A stretch of 64,000 nt of DNA from Pseudomonas panipatensis. GTDB lineage: Bacteria; Pseudomonadota; Gammaproteobacteria; Pseudomonadales; Pseudomonadaceae. Location of the stretch: positions 1-64,000 of the forward strand of contig NZ_FNDS01000017.1 in the NCBI RefSeq assembly GCF_900099785.1. The letters run 5' to 3'. The notes under the pieces are model-generated. The model searched no databases, was not told the DNA's origin, and saw only the letters and a program-made list of their open reading frames with translations. Position numbers and translations under genes: made by a program. Shown piece by piece: positions 23,285 to 31,581 of the stretch; within the stretch, counting starts at the first letter, position 1, and the number at the start of each line of letters is the position of its first letter.

Positions 23285-24419
23285 TCGCCGGCTCCTCTTG
23301 GTATTGGCCTTGGCCGTGGTCGGCGCCGCGCTCGCCCAGGGCCAGCCACAGGCCGACGCGGGTGCCCTGCGGCAGGAGGCCTTCGACGCGCAGGCTGGCG
23401 CCGATCGAGGCGGCCCGCTCCTGCATGATCGACAGGCCGAAATGGTTACCCTCGGCGCACCCGCCCTGCAGGCCGATGCCATCGTCCTCGACCTGCACGC
23501 AGAGCGCGCCGTCGGCCTGGCGCAGTTCGATGCGCGCGCTGCGCGCGTGGGAGTGGCGGACGATATTGGCCAGGGCTTCGCGGACGATCTGCAGGATCTG
23601 CAATTCCTCCTCGTCGTCCAGCAGGCCGTCGGGGAAGCGGTTGTCGAGGTCGAAGACGATCTGGCTGCGCCGGCCGAACTCATCCAGGGAGTCGGCCAGG
23701 GCCTGGCGCAGCGAGCGCCCGTCGAGGCTCAGGCGGGCGTTGCTGATCAGTTCGCGCACCTGCCGCTGCAGGCCGCTCAGGCCACGGCGCAGCTCGTCGA
23801 GCAAGGCCGTGGCCTGTTCCGGCTGCTGCAACTGGCCGTGCAGGCGGTTGGCCTGGAACGACAGGAAACCCAGTTGCTGTGCCACCGAATCGTGCAGTTC
23901 GCGCGCCAGCGCACTGTTCTGGCCATGTTGCTCGATGCGTTGCCGCGCGCGCAGCCGGCGCACCCCCTGGCAGGCGCTGGCGAGCAACGGCAACAGCGGT
24001 TGCAGCGCCCGCGCCGCCGGGCTCTCGGGCTCCGCGCAGTCGTCCAGCAGGAGCACCCCGTAGCCGCGCCGGGCCTTCGCCGGCAACGGACAGAGCAGGC
24101 GCCGGCGGCCCTGCCGCAGACAGGTCGCGCAGGCCTGCGCATGGCTCAGCGCGGCCGGCTCGCGCAGGGGGCAGGCAGCCTCGCCGCAACAGTCACGGGC
24201 GCGGCTCAGCGGCGCCGGCAGATCGGACTGCTCCAGCAGCAGGCGCAGGTCGACGCGGCCCAGGGCGGCCATGAAGCGCGCCAGCGGCGACCAGGAGCCG
24301 GGCTCCTCCAGCAGCTCGCCGAGCAACGCCAGCTCCGCGGCGCGCAGACGGGCCGCGTCGATACCGCGGGTACCTCCCGCGGCCCAGGTTTTCCGCCACT
24401 GCCCACGTCGCTCGACCAT
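23250..24419 (-). CDS. NarX/NreB-type sensor histidine kinase with Cys-rich N-terminus
   Basis: The 389-residue protein has a HisKA_3 dimerisation domain with phospho-acceptor His176 (ARELHDSVAQQLG) and a HATPase with NIVRHSH and VEDDGIGL. No membrane segment is evident, so it is cytoplasmic. Its sensor part carries a cluster of cysteines, Cys77, 78, 83, 97, 100 and 110, in a C-C-x4-C-x13-C-x2-C layout reminiscent of the oxygen-sensing iron-sulfur kinase NreB. The start ATG at 24419 has GAGG upstream; an ATG at 24464 is possible. It is divergent from the dmm operon and cotranscribed with the regulator and PAS genes. Signal unknown; redox or oxygen sensing is a guess from the cysteines. Confidence 0.8.
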   Translation of the reverse strand: MVERRGQWRKTWAAGGTRGIDAARLRAAELALLGELLEEPGSWSPLARFMAALGRVDLRLLLEQSDLPAPLSRARDCCGEAACPLREPAALSHAQACATCLRQGRRRLLCPLPAKARRGYGVLLLDDCAEPESPAARALQPLLPLLASACQGVRRLRARQRIEQHGQNSALARELHDSVAQQLGFLSFQANRLHGQLQQPEQATALLDELRRGLSGLQRQVRELISNARLSLDGRSLRQALADSLDEFGRRSQIVFDLDNRFPDGLLDDEEELQILQIVREALANIVRHSHARSARIELRQADGALCVQVEDDGIGLQGGCAEGNHFGLSIMQERAASIGASLRVEGLLPQGTRVGLWLALGERGADHGQGQYQEEPASASQRHLAADR

Positions 24420-24531
24420 ACCCACGCCTCGCTTATTAGCTGTCACCTGGGCAGCAACTTTCATGCCCCGTCGGCTCGGCGGCGGAGCCCTTATCCCTTT
24501 GGGGGTATCACCTCCTGCTGATTGAGGGGTT

Positions 24532-24566
24532 ATTCGTACTGGGAAATTATCTTCCCCACAGAGAAA
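24532..24566. promoter_or_regulatory. Operator pair upstream of dmmA
   Basis: Two 15-bp boxes, ATTCGTACTGGGAAA (24532-24546) and TTCCCCACAGAGAAA (24552-24566), start exactly 20 bp apart. They fit the WTTC-N7-GAAA pattern shared with the promoters of amtB, gmaS, the XRE-cupin gene and purU2; the second box is weaker in its left half. They lie 119-153 bp upstream of dmmA, in the gap to the divergent kinase gene. Confidence 0.55.
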
Positions 24567-24684
24567 CCGGACGGAATCGCCTCCCGGCCTCCCGAACGGC
24601 ACCGCGACCTGCACCAAGAGCAGGCCCGGCGCCCCGGAAACAGGCAGGCGACAGCCGCGACCGCCACGCACAGAGAGGACGCCC

Positions 24685-25224
24685 ATGGCCACCGCCGCCC
24701 CCACCCCACCGAGTCCGCTGCCCAGTGAACCGCGCTACGGCCTGGCACGTCGCGCCGACGCCGCCGAACACCTGTTGGTGGCGCAATCGGCGGCCGCCGA
24801 ACAGGCCGCCGTCAGCGAACTCGCCGGGTTGCCACTGAGCCGCCTGGCGCCCGCACCGGGCAGCGCCGCCGCCCTGCAGCGCGCCCTGCTGGAACGCCTG
24901 CGCCACTCGCCGGTCGGCCTGCGCCTGTACCTGGCCGGCGACGAAGCCTTCGTCTGGCCGCTCTACTCCCTGGCCCGCAACGCCGGCCTGCAAGCCGATG
25001 AAATCGACCTGTTGCGCAGCGGCGAGGCGCGCCGGCCGGTGTACTGCGTGCACTGCGCGACCACCCAGCTCGGCGATGCCAGCGAGCGCCTGCAATGCCG
25101 CCAGTGCGGCGTCGGCCTGGAAGTCCGCCGGCACTTCTCGCGGCGCCTGGGCGCCTATCTCGGCGTCTGCGCCGACGCCGACCACCCCTATGCCGTGCAA
25201 GCCAACCCGGAGGCGCAAGCATGA
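24685..25224 (+). CDS. dmmA: Dimethylamine monooxygenase subunit DmmA-like zinc-ribbon protein
   Basis: The 179-residue protein has a mixed N-terminal domain (about 15-110) and a C-terminal zinc-ribbon-like part, VYCVHCATTQLG then LQCRQCG (about 118-140), four cysteines in two CxxC pairs, followed by LGAYLGVCAD. This is the layout of the DmmA family found only with DmmB and DmmC. Its exact task in the complex is unclear; the ribbon suggests a structural or electron-transfer link. It overlaps dmmB by 4 bp. The start ATG has GAGGAC upstream. Confidence 0.82.
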   Translation: MATAAPTPPSPLPSEPRYGLARRADAAEHLLVAQSAAAEQAAVSELAGLPLSRLAPAPGSAAALQRALLERLRHSPVGLRLYLAGDEAFVWPLYSLARNAGLQADEIDLLRSGEARRPVYCVHCATTQLGDASERLQCRQCGVGLEVRRHFSRRLGAYLGVCADADHPYAVQANPEAQA

Positions 25225-26150
25225 GTGCCTGGATCGATGTGCGCGTGGCCGAGGCCCGCGAAGTCACCCCGGTGATCCGCGAGATCGCCTTCGAAGCCCT
25301 GGAAGGCCAGTTGCCCGGTTTCTCCGCCGGCAGCCATGTGCAACTGCAACTGCCCAACGGCGTGCGCAACGCCTACTCGCTGATCGGCGACCCGAGCGAC
25401 CGGCGCGCCTACCGCATCGCCGTGCGCCGCCAGGAACACTCGCGCGGCGGCTCGCGCTACCTGCACGAAGAGCTGCGCGTCGGCGACCGCTTGCGCTTGG
25501 GCGCCCCGGCCAACCTGTTCGCCCTGCACAGCGAGGCGCGCCTGCACATACTGGTCGCCGGCGGCATCGGCATCACCCCGTTCCTCGCCCACTGCGCCGA
25601 GCTGCTGCGCCGGGGCGCCGACTTCGAACTGCACTACGCCTACCGCGGCGGCATCAGCGATGCCTATGTGGCGGCGCTCGGCGAACGCCTCGGCGCGCGC
25701 CTGCACTGCTACGACAGCGACGAACGCAGCCTCGACCTCAACCAGGTCCTGCGCGGCCGTCCGCTGGGCAGCCATGTCTACGCCTGCGGCCCGCAACGCC
25801 TGCTGCTCGGCCTGCGCGAACAGGCCGCCGCCCTCGGCTGGAGCGACAGCCGGGTGCACTGGGAAGCCTTCGCCGCGCCCGAGCCGGGCCTGCCGTTCCG
25901 CGTCGAGCTGGCGCGCAGCGGCCGGCAACTGCAGGTGGCCGCCGAGCAGAGCCTGCTCGAAGCCCTCGAAGCGGCCGGCGTGGAGCTGCCCAACCTGTGC
26001 CGCGGCGGCGTCTGCGGCCAGTGCCAGACGCGCTACCTCAAGGGCGACGTCGAGCACCGCGACCACTTCCTCGACGCCGACCAGCGCGCCGACAGCCTGA
26101 TGCCGTGCGTCTCGCGCGGTTGCGGCAGCCCGATCCTGCTCGACCTCTGA
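25221..26150 (+). CDS. dmmB: Dimethylamine monooxygenase reductase subunit DmmB (PDR/VanB family)
   Basis: The 309-residue protein is a phthalate-dioxygenase-reductase-type flavoprotein: FMN barrel with RNAYSLIG (49-56), NAD(P)H domain with VAGGIGITPFL (112-122), and a C-terminal plant-type 2Fe-2S domain with Cys260, Cys265, Cys268 and Cys296. It passes electrons from NAD(P)H to the heme subunit DmmC. It is translationally coupled to dmmA. Confidence 0.9.
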   Translation: MSAWIDVRVAEAREVTPVIREIAFEALEGQLPGFSAGSHVQLQLPNGVRNAYSLIGDPSDRRAYRIAVRRQEHSRGGSRYLHEELRVGDRLRLGAPANLFALHSEARLHILVAGGIGITPFLAHCAELLRRGADFELHYAYRGGISDAYVAALGERLGARLHCYDSDERSLDLNQVLRGRPLGSHVYACGPQRLLLGLREQAAALGWSDSRVHWEAFAAPEPGLPFRVELARSGRQLQVAAEQSLLEALEAAGVELPNLCRGGVCGQCQTRYLKGDVEHRDHFLDADQRADSLMPCVSRGCGSPILLDL

Positions 26151-26164
26151 CTGGAGTCGCCCGA

Positions 26165-27181
26165 ATGAGCCTGACCTTCAAACCGGTGGAAAGCTATCGC
26201 GAAGCCTTCAGCTTCCGGAACAGCCCGGACGCCATCCGCCGCTTCCCCTTCCCCTTCCCGGAAGACCAGTACCTGTACTCGGTGAACATCGAACCGGCCA
26301 CCTCGCGCGATCCCGGCTCGGTGTTCGAGCACTGCTTCGACATCGACGAGCACTACCGCTCGGAAACCGCCGAACGCGCCCTGGTGCTGGAGCGCGACCC
26401 GAGCCGCTGCCTGGTCATGCCGCACATGCAGACGGCCGCCTGGGACGCCCTCGGCGTGCTCATGGAGCAGCTCGCCGCCGACTACCCGGAGTACTTCCGC
26501 CTGGAGCGCGACGGCGACCGCTGGCACTGGCGCAACCTGGCCCTGGGCATCAACCAGGCCTTCACCTTCGGCGACGCCGCCAGCCTGCCGTGCGAACCGC
26601 TGGAATACATCACCCGCCAGGTCCAGGGCGACTTCGCCCTGCTCGACCAGCGCGACGGCGACCTCTACATGGACGCCGGCATGGTCACCGCGCCGGCCGA
26701 CTGGTCGCTGGCCTTCGACGCCGGCATGAGCTTCAAGCAATGGCACTCGCCGGTGCCCATGGCGCACCAGATGGGGGTCTTCGACCGCGCCCTGAAATAC
26801 CTGCTGAACATCCAGGTCGGCCATCCGGTACGCCGGCTGAACTGGACCATGACCATCAACCCGCGCCTGGACACCTCGCCGGAGACCTACCACGAGTGGG
26901 GCAGCGAGCGCGGCCTGGTCAGCCCCGACAACGTCGGCCGCCTGGTGCACCTGCGCGTCGAGCTGCAAGTGATGCTGCGCCTGCCGCGCAGCCACGCGCT
27001 GATGTTCAGCATCCGCACCTACCTGATCAGCATGGACGAACTGGTCACCCAGCCGGCCTGGGCGCGGCGCCTGCACCGCGTGCTGCGCGACCTGCCCGAG
27101 CCCATCGCCGACTACAAGGGCCTGACCCGCTACCGCGCGGTGCTGGTGGACTGGCTCAGCCAGTTCGACCGCGACGCCTGA
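26165..27181 (+). CDS. dmmC: Heme-dependent oxidative N-demethylase subunit DmmC (DUF3445)
   Basis: The 338-residue protein is the DUF3445 heme-PAS subunit of the dimethylamine demethylase described as HODM in Pseudomonas mendocina, which oxidises dimethylamine to methylamine and formaldehyde. Family features include RFPFPFPEDQYLYSVNIEP (about 21-39), NLALGINQAF and MVTAPADWSLAFDAGMSF (about 175-195), and PETYHEWGSER (about 240-250). The start ATG at 26165 follows GGAG; the open frame extends upstream without family similarity. It lies 14 bp after dmmB. Confidence 0.9.
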   Translation: MSLTFKPVESYREAFSFRNSPDAIRRFPFPFPEDQYLYSVNIEPATSRDPGSVFEHCFDIDEHYRSETAERALVLERDPSRCLVMPHMQTAAWDALGVLMEQLAADYPEYFRLERDGDRWHWRNLALGINQAFTFGDAASLPCEPLEYITRQVQGDFALLDQRDGDLYMDAGMVTAPADWSLAFDAGMSFKQWHSPVPMAHQMGVFDRALKYLLNIQVGHPVRRLNWTMTINPRLDTSPETYHEWGSERGLVSPDNVGRLVHLRVELQVMLRLPRSHALMFSIRTYLISMDELVTQPAWARRLHRVLRDLPEPIADYKGLTRYRAVLVDWLSQFDRDA

Positions 27182-27214
27182 CCCCGACCTCTACCGCCCA
27201 CCGGAGAAATACCC

Positions 27215-28345
27215 ATGGCTAACTCTTGGCGCATCAGCGCACTACGCGAACGGCACCTGACGCTCGGTTCGAAACTGGAAGACTGGAACGGCATGGGCAC
27301 CGCCTGGACCTACGCCAGCGACCTCGCCGACCACCACGAAGCGATCCGCACCCGCGCCGGCCTGATGGACGTGTCCGGCCTGAAGAAGGTGCACTACGTC
27401 GGCCCGCACGCGGAAAGCCTGCTCGACTACGCCACCACCCGCGACATCAGCAAGCTCTATCCGGGCAAGTCGGTGTACGCCTGCATGCTCGACGAGGACG
27501 GCAAGTTCATCGACGACTGCATCGTCTACCGCACCGGGCCGAACGCCTTCATGGTGGTGCACGGCGCCGGCAGCGGCTACGAGATGCTGATCCGTTCGGC
27601 CCAGGGCCGCCAGGTCGCCGTGCTGTTCGACGACGACCTCCACGACCTGTCGCTGCAAGGCCCGCGCGCCGTCGACTTCCTCGCCGAGCACGTGCCCGGC
27701 ATCCGCGACCTGCCGTACTTCCACCACCTGCAAGGCAAGCTGTTCGGCCGACCGGTGATGATCTCGCGCACCGGCTACACCGGCGAGCGCGGCTACGAAA
27801 TCTTCTGCAAGGCCGCCGACGCGCCGCTGATCTGGGACAGCATCCTCGAACAGGGCAAGGACCTCGGCATCATCCCTTGCGCCTTCACCGCGCTGGACTG
27901 GCTGCGGGTCGAGAGCTACCTGCTGTTCTTCCCCTACGACAACTCGCAGATGTACCCCTTCGCCGACCAGAAAGCCGGCGACACCCTTTGGGAACTCGGC
28001 CTGGACTTCACCGTCTCGCCCGGCAAGCAGGACTTCCGCGGCGCCGGCGAGCACTACCGGCTGCAGGGCCGCGAGCGCTTCAAGATCTTCGGCGTGCTGC
28101 TCGATGGCGAGCAGGCCGCCGGCAACGGCGACAGCCTGTGGAGCGACGGCCGCCAGGTCGGCCTGATCACCTGCGCCATGTACTCGCGGCTGACCGGCCG
28201 CTCCATGGCCATCGCCCGCCTGCAGCCGGACTACGCCGAAGCGGGCGTGCCGCTCGAAGTGCGCGGCAGCCTGCAGGCCAAGGCCGTGGCCCACGCCCTG
28301 CCGTTCGACGACCCCGAGAAAAAGAAGCGCACGGCCAAGGGCTGA
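27215..28345 (+). CDS. GcvT-like tetrahydrofolate-binding protein of the dimethylamine operon
   Basis: The 376-residue protein is a member of the aminomethyltransferase (GcvT) family: LMDVSGLKKVHYVGPHAESLL (about 50-70), DLSLQGPRAVDFL, SRTGYTGERGYEIFC (about 185-199) and LDWLRVESYLLFF. GcvT-type domains bind tetrahydrofolate. In this operon it would trap formaldehyde released by DmmC, or later steps, as methylene-tetrahydrofolate. It is followed by purU and folD, which process that C1 unit. It is unlikely to be the glycine-cleavage GcvT itself, because gcvH/gcvP are absent and the length and context match amine-operon homologs. Confidence 0.82.
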   Translation: MANSWRISALRERHLTLGSKLEDWNGMGTAWTYASDLADHHEAIRTRAGLMDVSGLKKVHYVGPHAESLLDYATTRDISKLYPGKSVYACMLDEDGKFIDDCIVYRTGPNAFMVVHGAGSGYEMLIRSAQGRQVAVLFDDDLHDLSLQGPRAVDFLAEHVPGIRDLPYFHHLQGKLFGRPVMISRTGYTGERGYEIFCKAADAPLIWDSILEQGKDLGIIPCAFTALDWLRVESYLLFFPYDNSQMYPFADQKAGDTLWELGLDFTVSPGKQDFRGAGEHYRLQGRERFKIFGVLLDGEQAAGNGDSLWSDGRQVGLITCAMYSRLTGRSMAIARLQPDYAEAGVPLEVRGSLQAKAVAHALPFDDPEKKKRTAKG

Positions 28346-28388
28346 GCGGCTCCCACCGACCCATTTCCCCAGTGAGGCAGAGCACCCC

Positions 28389-29255
28389 ATGGACTCCGCA
28401 TCCCCGCAGTACATCCTCAAGATCAGTTGCCCGGCGACCTCGGGCATCGTCGCCGCCGTGACCACCTACCTGGCCGGCCGGCAGTGCTACATCGGCGAAC
28501 TGTCGCAGTTCGACGACGAGTTCACCGGACGCTTCTTCATGCGCGCAGTGTTCCGCTTCAACGCCGGCTGCAAGCCGGACATCGAAGCCCTGCGCCAGGG
28601 CTTCGAGGACATCGCCGTGCCCTTCGAGATGGACTGGGAGCTGTTCGGCAGCGACCAGCCGACCCGGGTGCTGCTGATGGTCAGCAAGTTCGACCATTGC
28701 CTGGTGGACCTGCTCTATCGCCACCACAAGGGCGAGCTGGACATGACCATCACCGCCATCGTCTCCAACCACCTCGACCTGCGGCCGATGGCCGAGCGCG
28801 AAGGCATCCGCTTCATCTACCTGCCGGTGACCAAGGACACCAAGGCCCAGCAGGAAGCCGAACTGCTGCGCATCGTCGAGGACACCAGGACCGAACTGGT
28901 GGTGCTGGCGCGCTACATGCAGATCCTCTCCGACGACCTGTGCAAGCAGCTCTCCGGCCGCGCCATCAACATCCACCACTCGTTCCTCCCCGGCTTCAAA
29001 GGGGCCAAGCCCTACCACCAGGCCTACGAGCGCGGCGTCAAGCTGATCGGCGCCACCGCCCACTACGTCACCAGCGATCTCGACGAAGGCCCGATCATCG
29101 AGCAGGAAGTGCAGCGCGTCGATCACGCCTACCTGCCCGACGACCTGGTCGCCATCGGCCGCGACACCGAAACCGTGGCCCTGTCCAAGGCACTCAAGTA
29201 CCACCTCGAACATCGCGTGTTCATCAACCGCGACAAGACGGTGATCTTCCCATGA
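28389..29255 (+). CDS. purU: Formyltetrahydrofolate deformylase PurU (copy 1)
   Basis: The 288-residue protein has an N-terminal ACT domain (about 8-85) and a formyltransferase-like hydrolase domain with the catalytic triad Asn194, His196 ([11 protein letters not shown]) and Asp232 (LDEGPII). It hydrolyses 10-formyl-THF to formate and THF, recycling the folate loaded by amine demethylation. It lies 43 bp after the GcvT-like gene and overlaps folD by 4 bp. A second, defective-looking copy is at 44806-45633. Confidence 0.93.
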   Translation: MDSASPQYILKISCPATSGIVAAVTTYLAGRQCYIGELSQFDDEFTGRFFMRAVFRFNAGCKPDIEALRQGFEDIAVPFEMDWELFGSDQPTRVLLMVSKFDHCLVDLLYRHHKGELDMTITAIVSNHLDLRPMAEREGIRFIYLPVTKDTKAQQEAELLRIVEDTRTELVVLARYMQILSDDLCKQLSGRAINIHHSFLPGFKGAKPYHQAYERGVKLIGATAHYVTSDLDEGPIIEQEVQRVDHAYLPDDLVAIGRDTETVALSKALKYHLEHRVFINRDKTVIFP

Positions 29256-30148
29256 GCCGCGCCGCCACCCTTCCCCGCCTCATCGACGGCAAGGCCACCG
29301 CCGCGCGCGTGCTGGCCGAGGTCAGCGATGAAGTCGCCGACCTGCGCGCCCGCGGCGTGCAGCCGGGGCTGGCCGTGGTGCTGGTCGGCAGCGACCCGGC
29401 GAGCCAGGTCTACGTGCGCAACAAGGTGCTGCGCGCCGAAGAAACCGGCATCCGCTCGCTGGAGCACAAGCTGCCGGCGGACACCGACGAAGCCACCCTG
29501 CTGGCCTTGATCGAACACCTCAACGCCAGCGCCGAGGTCAACGGCATCCTCGTGCAACTGCCGCTGCCGGCGCACATCAACGAACAACGCGTGCTGCAGG
29601 CGATCGACCCGCTGAAGGACGTCGACGGCTTCCACAGCGAGAACGTCGGCGGCCTCAGCCAGGGCCGCGAGGTGCTCACGCCCTGCACGCCGAGCGGCTG
29701 CCTGCGCCTGCTGCAGGACACCTGCGGCGAGCTGCGCGGCAAGCACGCGGTGGTGGTCGGCCGCTCGAACATCGTCGGCAAGCCGATGGCCGCCCTGCTG
29801 CTGCAGGCCGACTGCACGGTGACCGTGGTGCACTCGCGCAGCCAGGACCTGCCGGCGCTGTGCCGCCAGGCCGACATCGTCGTCGCCGCGGTCGGCAAGC
29901 CTCGGCTGATCGACGCCAACTGGTTGAAGCCCGGCGCGGTGGTGATCGACGTCGGCATCAACCGCATCGATGAAGACGGCCGCAGCAAGCTGGTCGGCGA
30001 TGTCGACTTCGACAGCGCCCTGAGCCTGGTCTCGGCCATCACCCCGGTTCCCGGCGGCGTCGGTCCGATGACCATCGCCTACCTGATGAAGAACACCGTC
30101 GCCGCCACCCGGCGGCAATGCCTGGCCGCGCGCCCGGCGCAACCTTGA
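29252..30148 (+). CDS. folD: Bifunctional methylene-THF dehydrogenase/cyclohydrolase FolD (copy 1)
   Basis: The 298-residue protein has the FolD motifs YVRNK with the catalytic Lys (about 54-58), [26 protein letters not shown], the NADP motif [11 protein letters not shown] and the ending [18 protein letters not shown]. It turns methylene-THF into formyl-THF for PurU. The pair purU-folD occurs twice in this window, each time overlapping by 4 bp. Confidence 0.93.
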   Translation: MSRAATLPRLIDGKATAARVLAEVSDEVADLRARGVQPGLAVVLVGSDPASQVYVRNKVLRAEETGIRSLEHKLPADTDEATLLALIEHLNASAEVNGILVQLPLPAHINEQRVLQAIDPLKDVDGFHSENVGGLSQGREVLTPCTPSGCLRLLQDTCGELRGKHAVVVGRSNIVGKPMAALLLQADCTVTVVHSRSQDLPALCRQADIVVAAVGKPRLIDANWLKPGAVVIDVGINRIDEDGRSKLVGDVDFDSALSLVSAITPVPGGVGPMTIAYLMKNTVAATRRQCLAARPAQP

Positions 30149-30162
30149 GCGGAGATCCCAGC

Positions 30163-31524
30163 ATGACCCTACGAGTCGCCATCATCGGCGCCGGCCCCTG
30201 CGGCCTGGCGCAACTGCGTGCCTTCCAGTCGGCCAAGGAAGGCGGCGCCGACATCCCCGAACTGGTCTGTTTCGAGAAGCAGAAGGACTGGGGCGGCATG
30301 TGGAACTACACCTGGCGCACCGGCCTCGACGAGCACGGCGAGCCGGTCCACGGCAGCATGTATCGCTACCTCTGGTCGAACGGCCCGAAAGAGTGCCTGG
30401 AGTTCGCCGACTACAGCTTCGACGAGCACTTCGGCCGGCCGATCGCCAGCTACCCGCCGCGCGAGGTGCTCTGGGACTACATCCAGGGCCGCGTGCTGAA
30501 GGCCGGCGTGCGCCCCTACATCCGTTTCGAGACCGTGGTGCGCCGGGTCGAGTGGATCGAGGAGCGCCAGCGCTTCGCGGTGAGCGTGCACGACTACGCC
30601 AACGACGTCAGCGAGACCGCCGAGTTCGACTACGTGGTCAACGCCTGCGGCCACTTCTCCACCCCCAACGTGCCGGAGCTGCCGGGCTTCCAGAGCTTCG
30701 GCGGACGCATCCTGCATGCCCACGACTTCCGCGATGCGCTGGAATTCAAGGGCAAGGACGTGCTCATCGTCGGCGCCAGCTACTCGGCCGAGGACATCGG
30801 CTCGCAATGCTACAAGTACGGCGCGCGCAGCATCACCAGTTGCTACCGCAGCGAGCCGATGGCCTACCGCTGGCCGGCCAACTGGGAAGAGAAGCCGATG
30901 CTGCTCAAGGTCGAGGGCAAGATGGCCTACTTCGCCGACGGCAGCCACAAGTCGATCGACGCCATCATCCTCTGCACCGGCTACCAGCATCACTTCCCCT
31001 TCCTGCCCGACAGCCTGGCGCTGAAGACCGCCAACCGCCTGTGGCCGCTGAACCTCTACAAGGGCGTGTTCTGGGAAGACAACCCGCGCATGATCTACCT
31101 CGGCATGCAGGACCAGTGGTACTCCTTCAACATGTTCGACGCCCAGGCCTGGTATGCCCGCGACGTCATCCTCGGGCGCATCGGCCTGCCCGACAAGGCC
31201 AGCATGCACGCCGAGAACCAGGCCTGGCGCGAGCGTGAAGAGCAACTGCAGACCGCCCAGGAAATGTTCGAGTACCAGGGCGCCTACATCCAGCAACTGG
31301 TCGACGCCACCGACTACCCGAGCTTCGACATCGCCGGGGTCAACCGCACCTTCCTGCAATGGAAGGACGACAAGCGCGAAGACATCATGGGCTACCGCAA
31401 CAAGTCCTATCGCTCGCTGATGACCGGCAGCCAGTCGCCGCAGCACCACACCCCCTGGCTGGAGGCGCTGGACGACTCGATGGAGGCCTACCTCAACCCG
31501 CCGCAGACCGCCAAGCGCGCCTGA
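30163..31524 (+). CDS. tmm: Trimethylamine monooxygenase Tmm (FMO type)
   Basis: The 453-residue flavin-containing monooxygenase has the FAD motif [10 protein letters not shown] (7-16), the FMO hallmark FxGxxxHxxxF ([11 protein letters not shown], about 178-188), the NADPH motif [14 protein letters not shown] (about 195-208), and the C-terminal [18 protein letters not shown] stretch seen in bacterial Tmm. Tmm oxidises trimethylamine to TMAO with NADPH and O2. The ATG at 30163 follows GGAG. It lies 14 bp after folD and just before tdm, the next enzyme in the pathway. Confidence 0.92.
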   Translation: MTLRVAIIGAGPCGLAQLRAFQSAKEGGADIPELVCFEKQKDWGGMWNYTWRTGLDEHGEPVHGSMYRYLWSNGPKECLEFADYSFDEHFGRPIASYPPREVLWDYIQGRVLKAGVRPYIRFETVVRRVEWIEERQRFAVSVHDYANDVSETAEFDYVVNACGHFSTPNVPELPGFQSFGGRILHAHDFRDALEFKGKDVLIVGASYSAEDIGSQCYKYGARSITSCYRSEPMAYRWPANWEEKPMLLKVEGKMAYFADGSHKSIDAIILCTGYQHHFPFLPDSLALKTANRLWPLNLYKGVFWEDNPRMIYLGMQDQWYSFNMFDAQAWYARDVILGRIGLPDKASMHAENQAWREREEQLQTAQEMFEYQGAYIQQLVDATDYPSFDIAGVNRTFLQWKDDKREDIMGYRNKSYRSLMTGSQSPQHHTPWLEALDDSMEAYLNPPQTAKRA

Positions 31525-31581
31525 GACCGGCCGGCCCGCCCGCGTGGCGGGCCGCATCGACACGCAAGCGAGGAAGCGCCC

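Noticed and set aside
24480-24540. NarL-type heptamers (TACYNMT) upstream of the kinase gene
   Set aside because: Candidate GGGGTA/TACCCC stretches do not fit the heptamer consensus or the 7-2-7 spacing.
24600-24640. Sigma54 promoter for dmmA (GGCACC...TGC)
   Set aside because: The GG to GC distance is 11 rather than 10 bases and the -12 part is poor.
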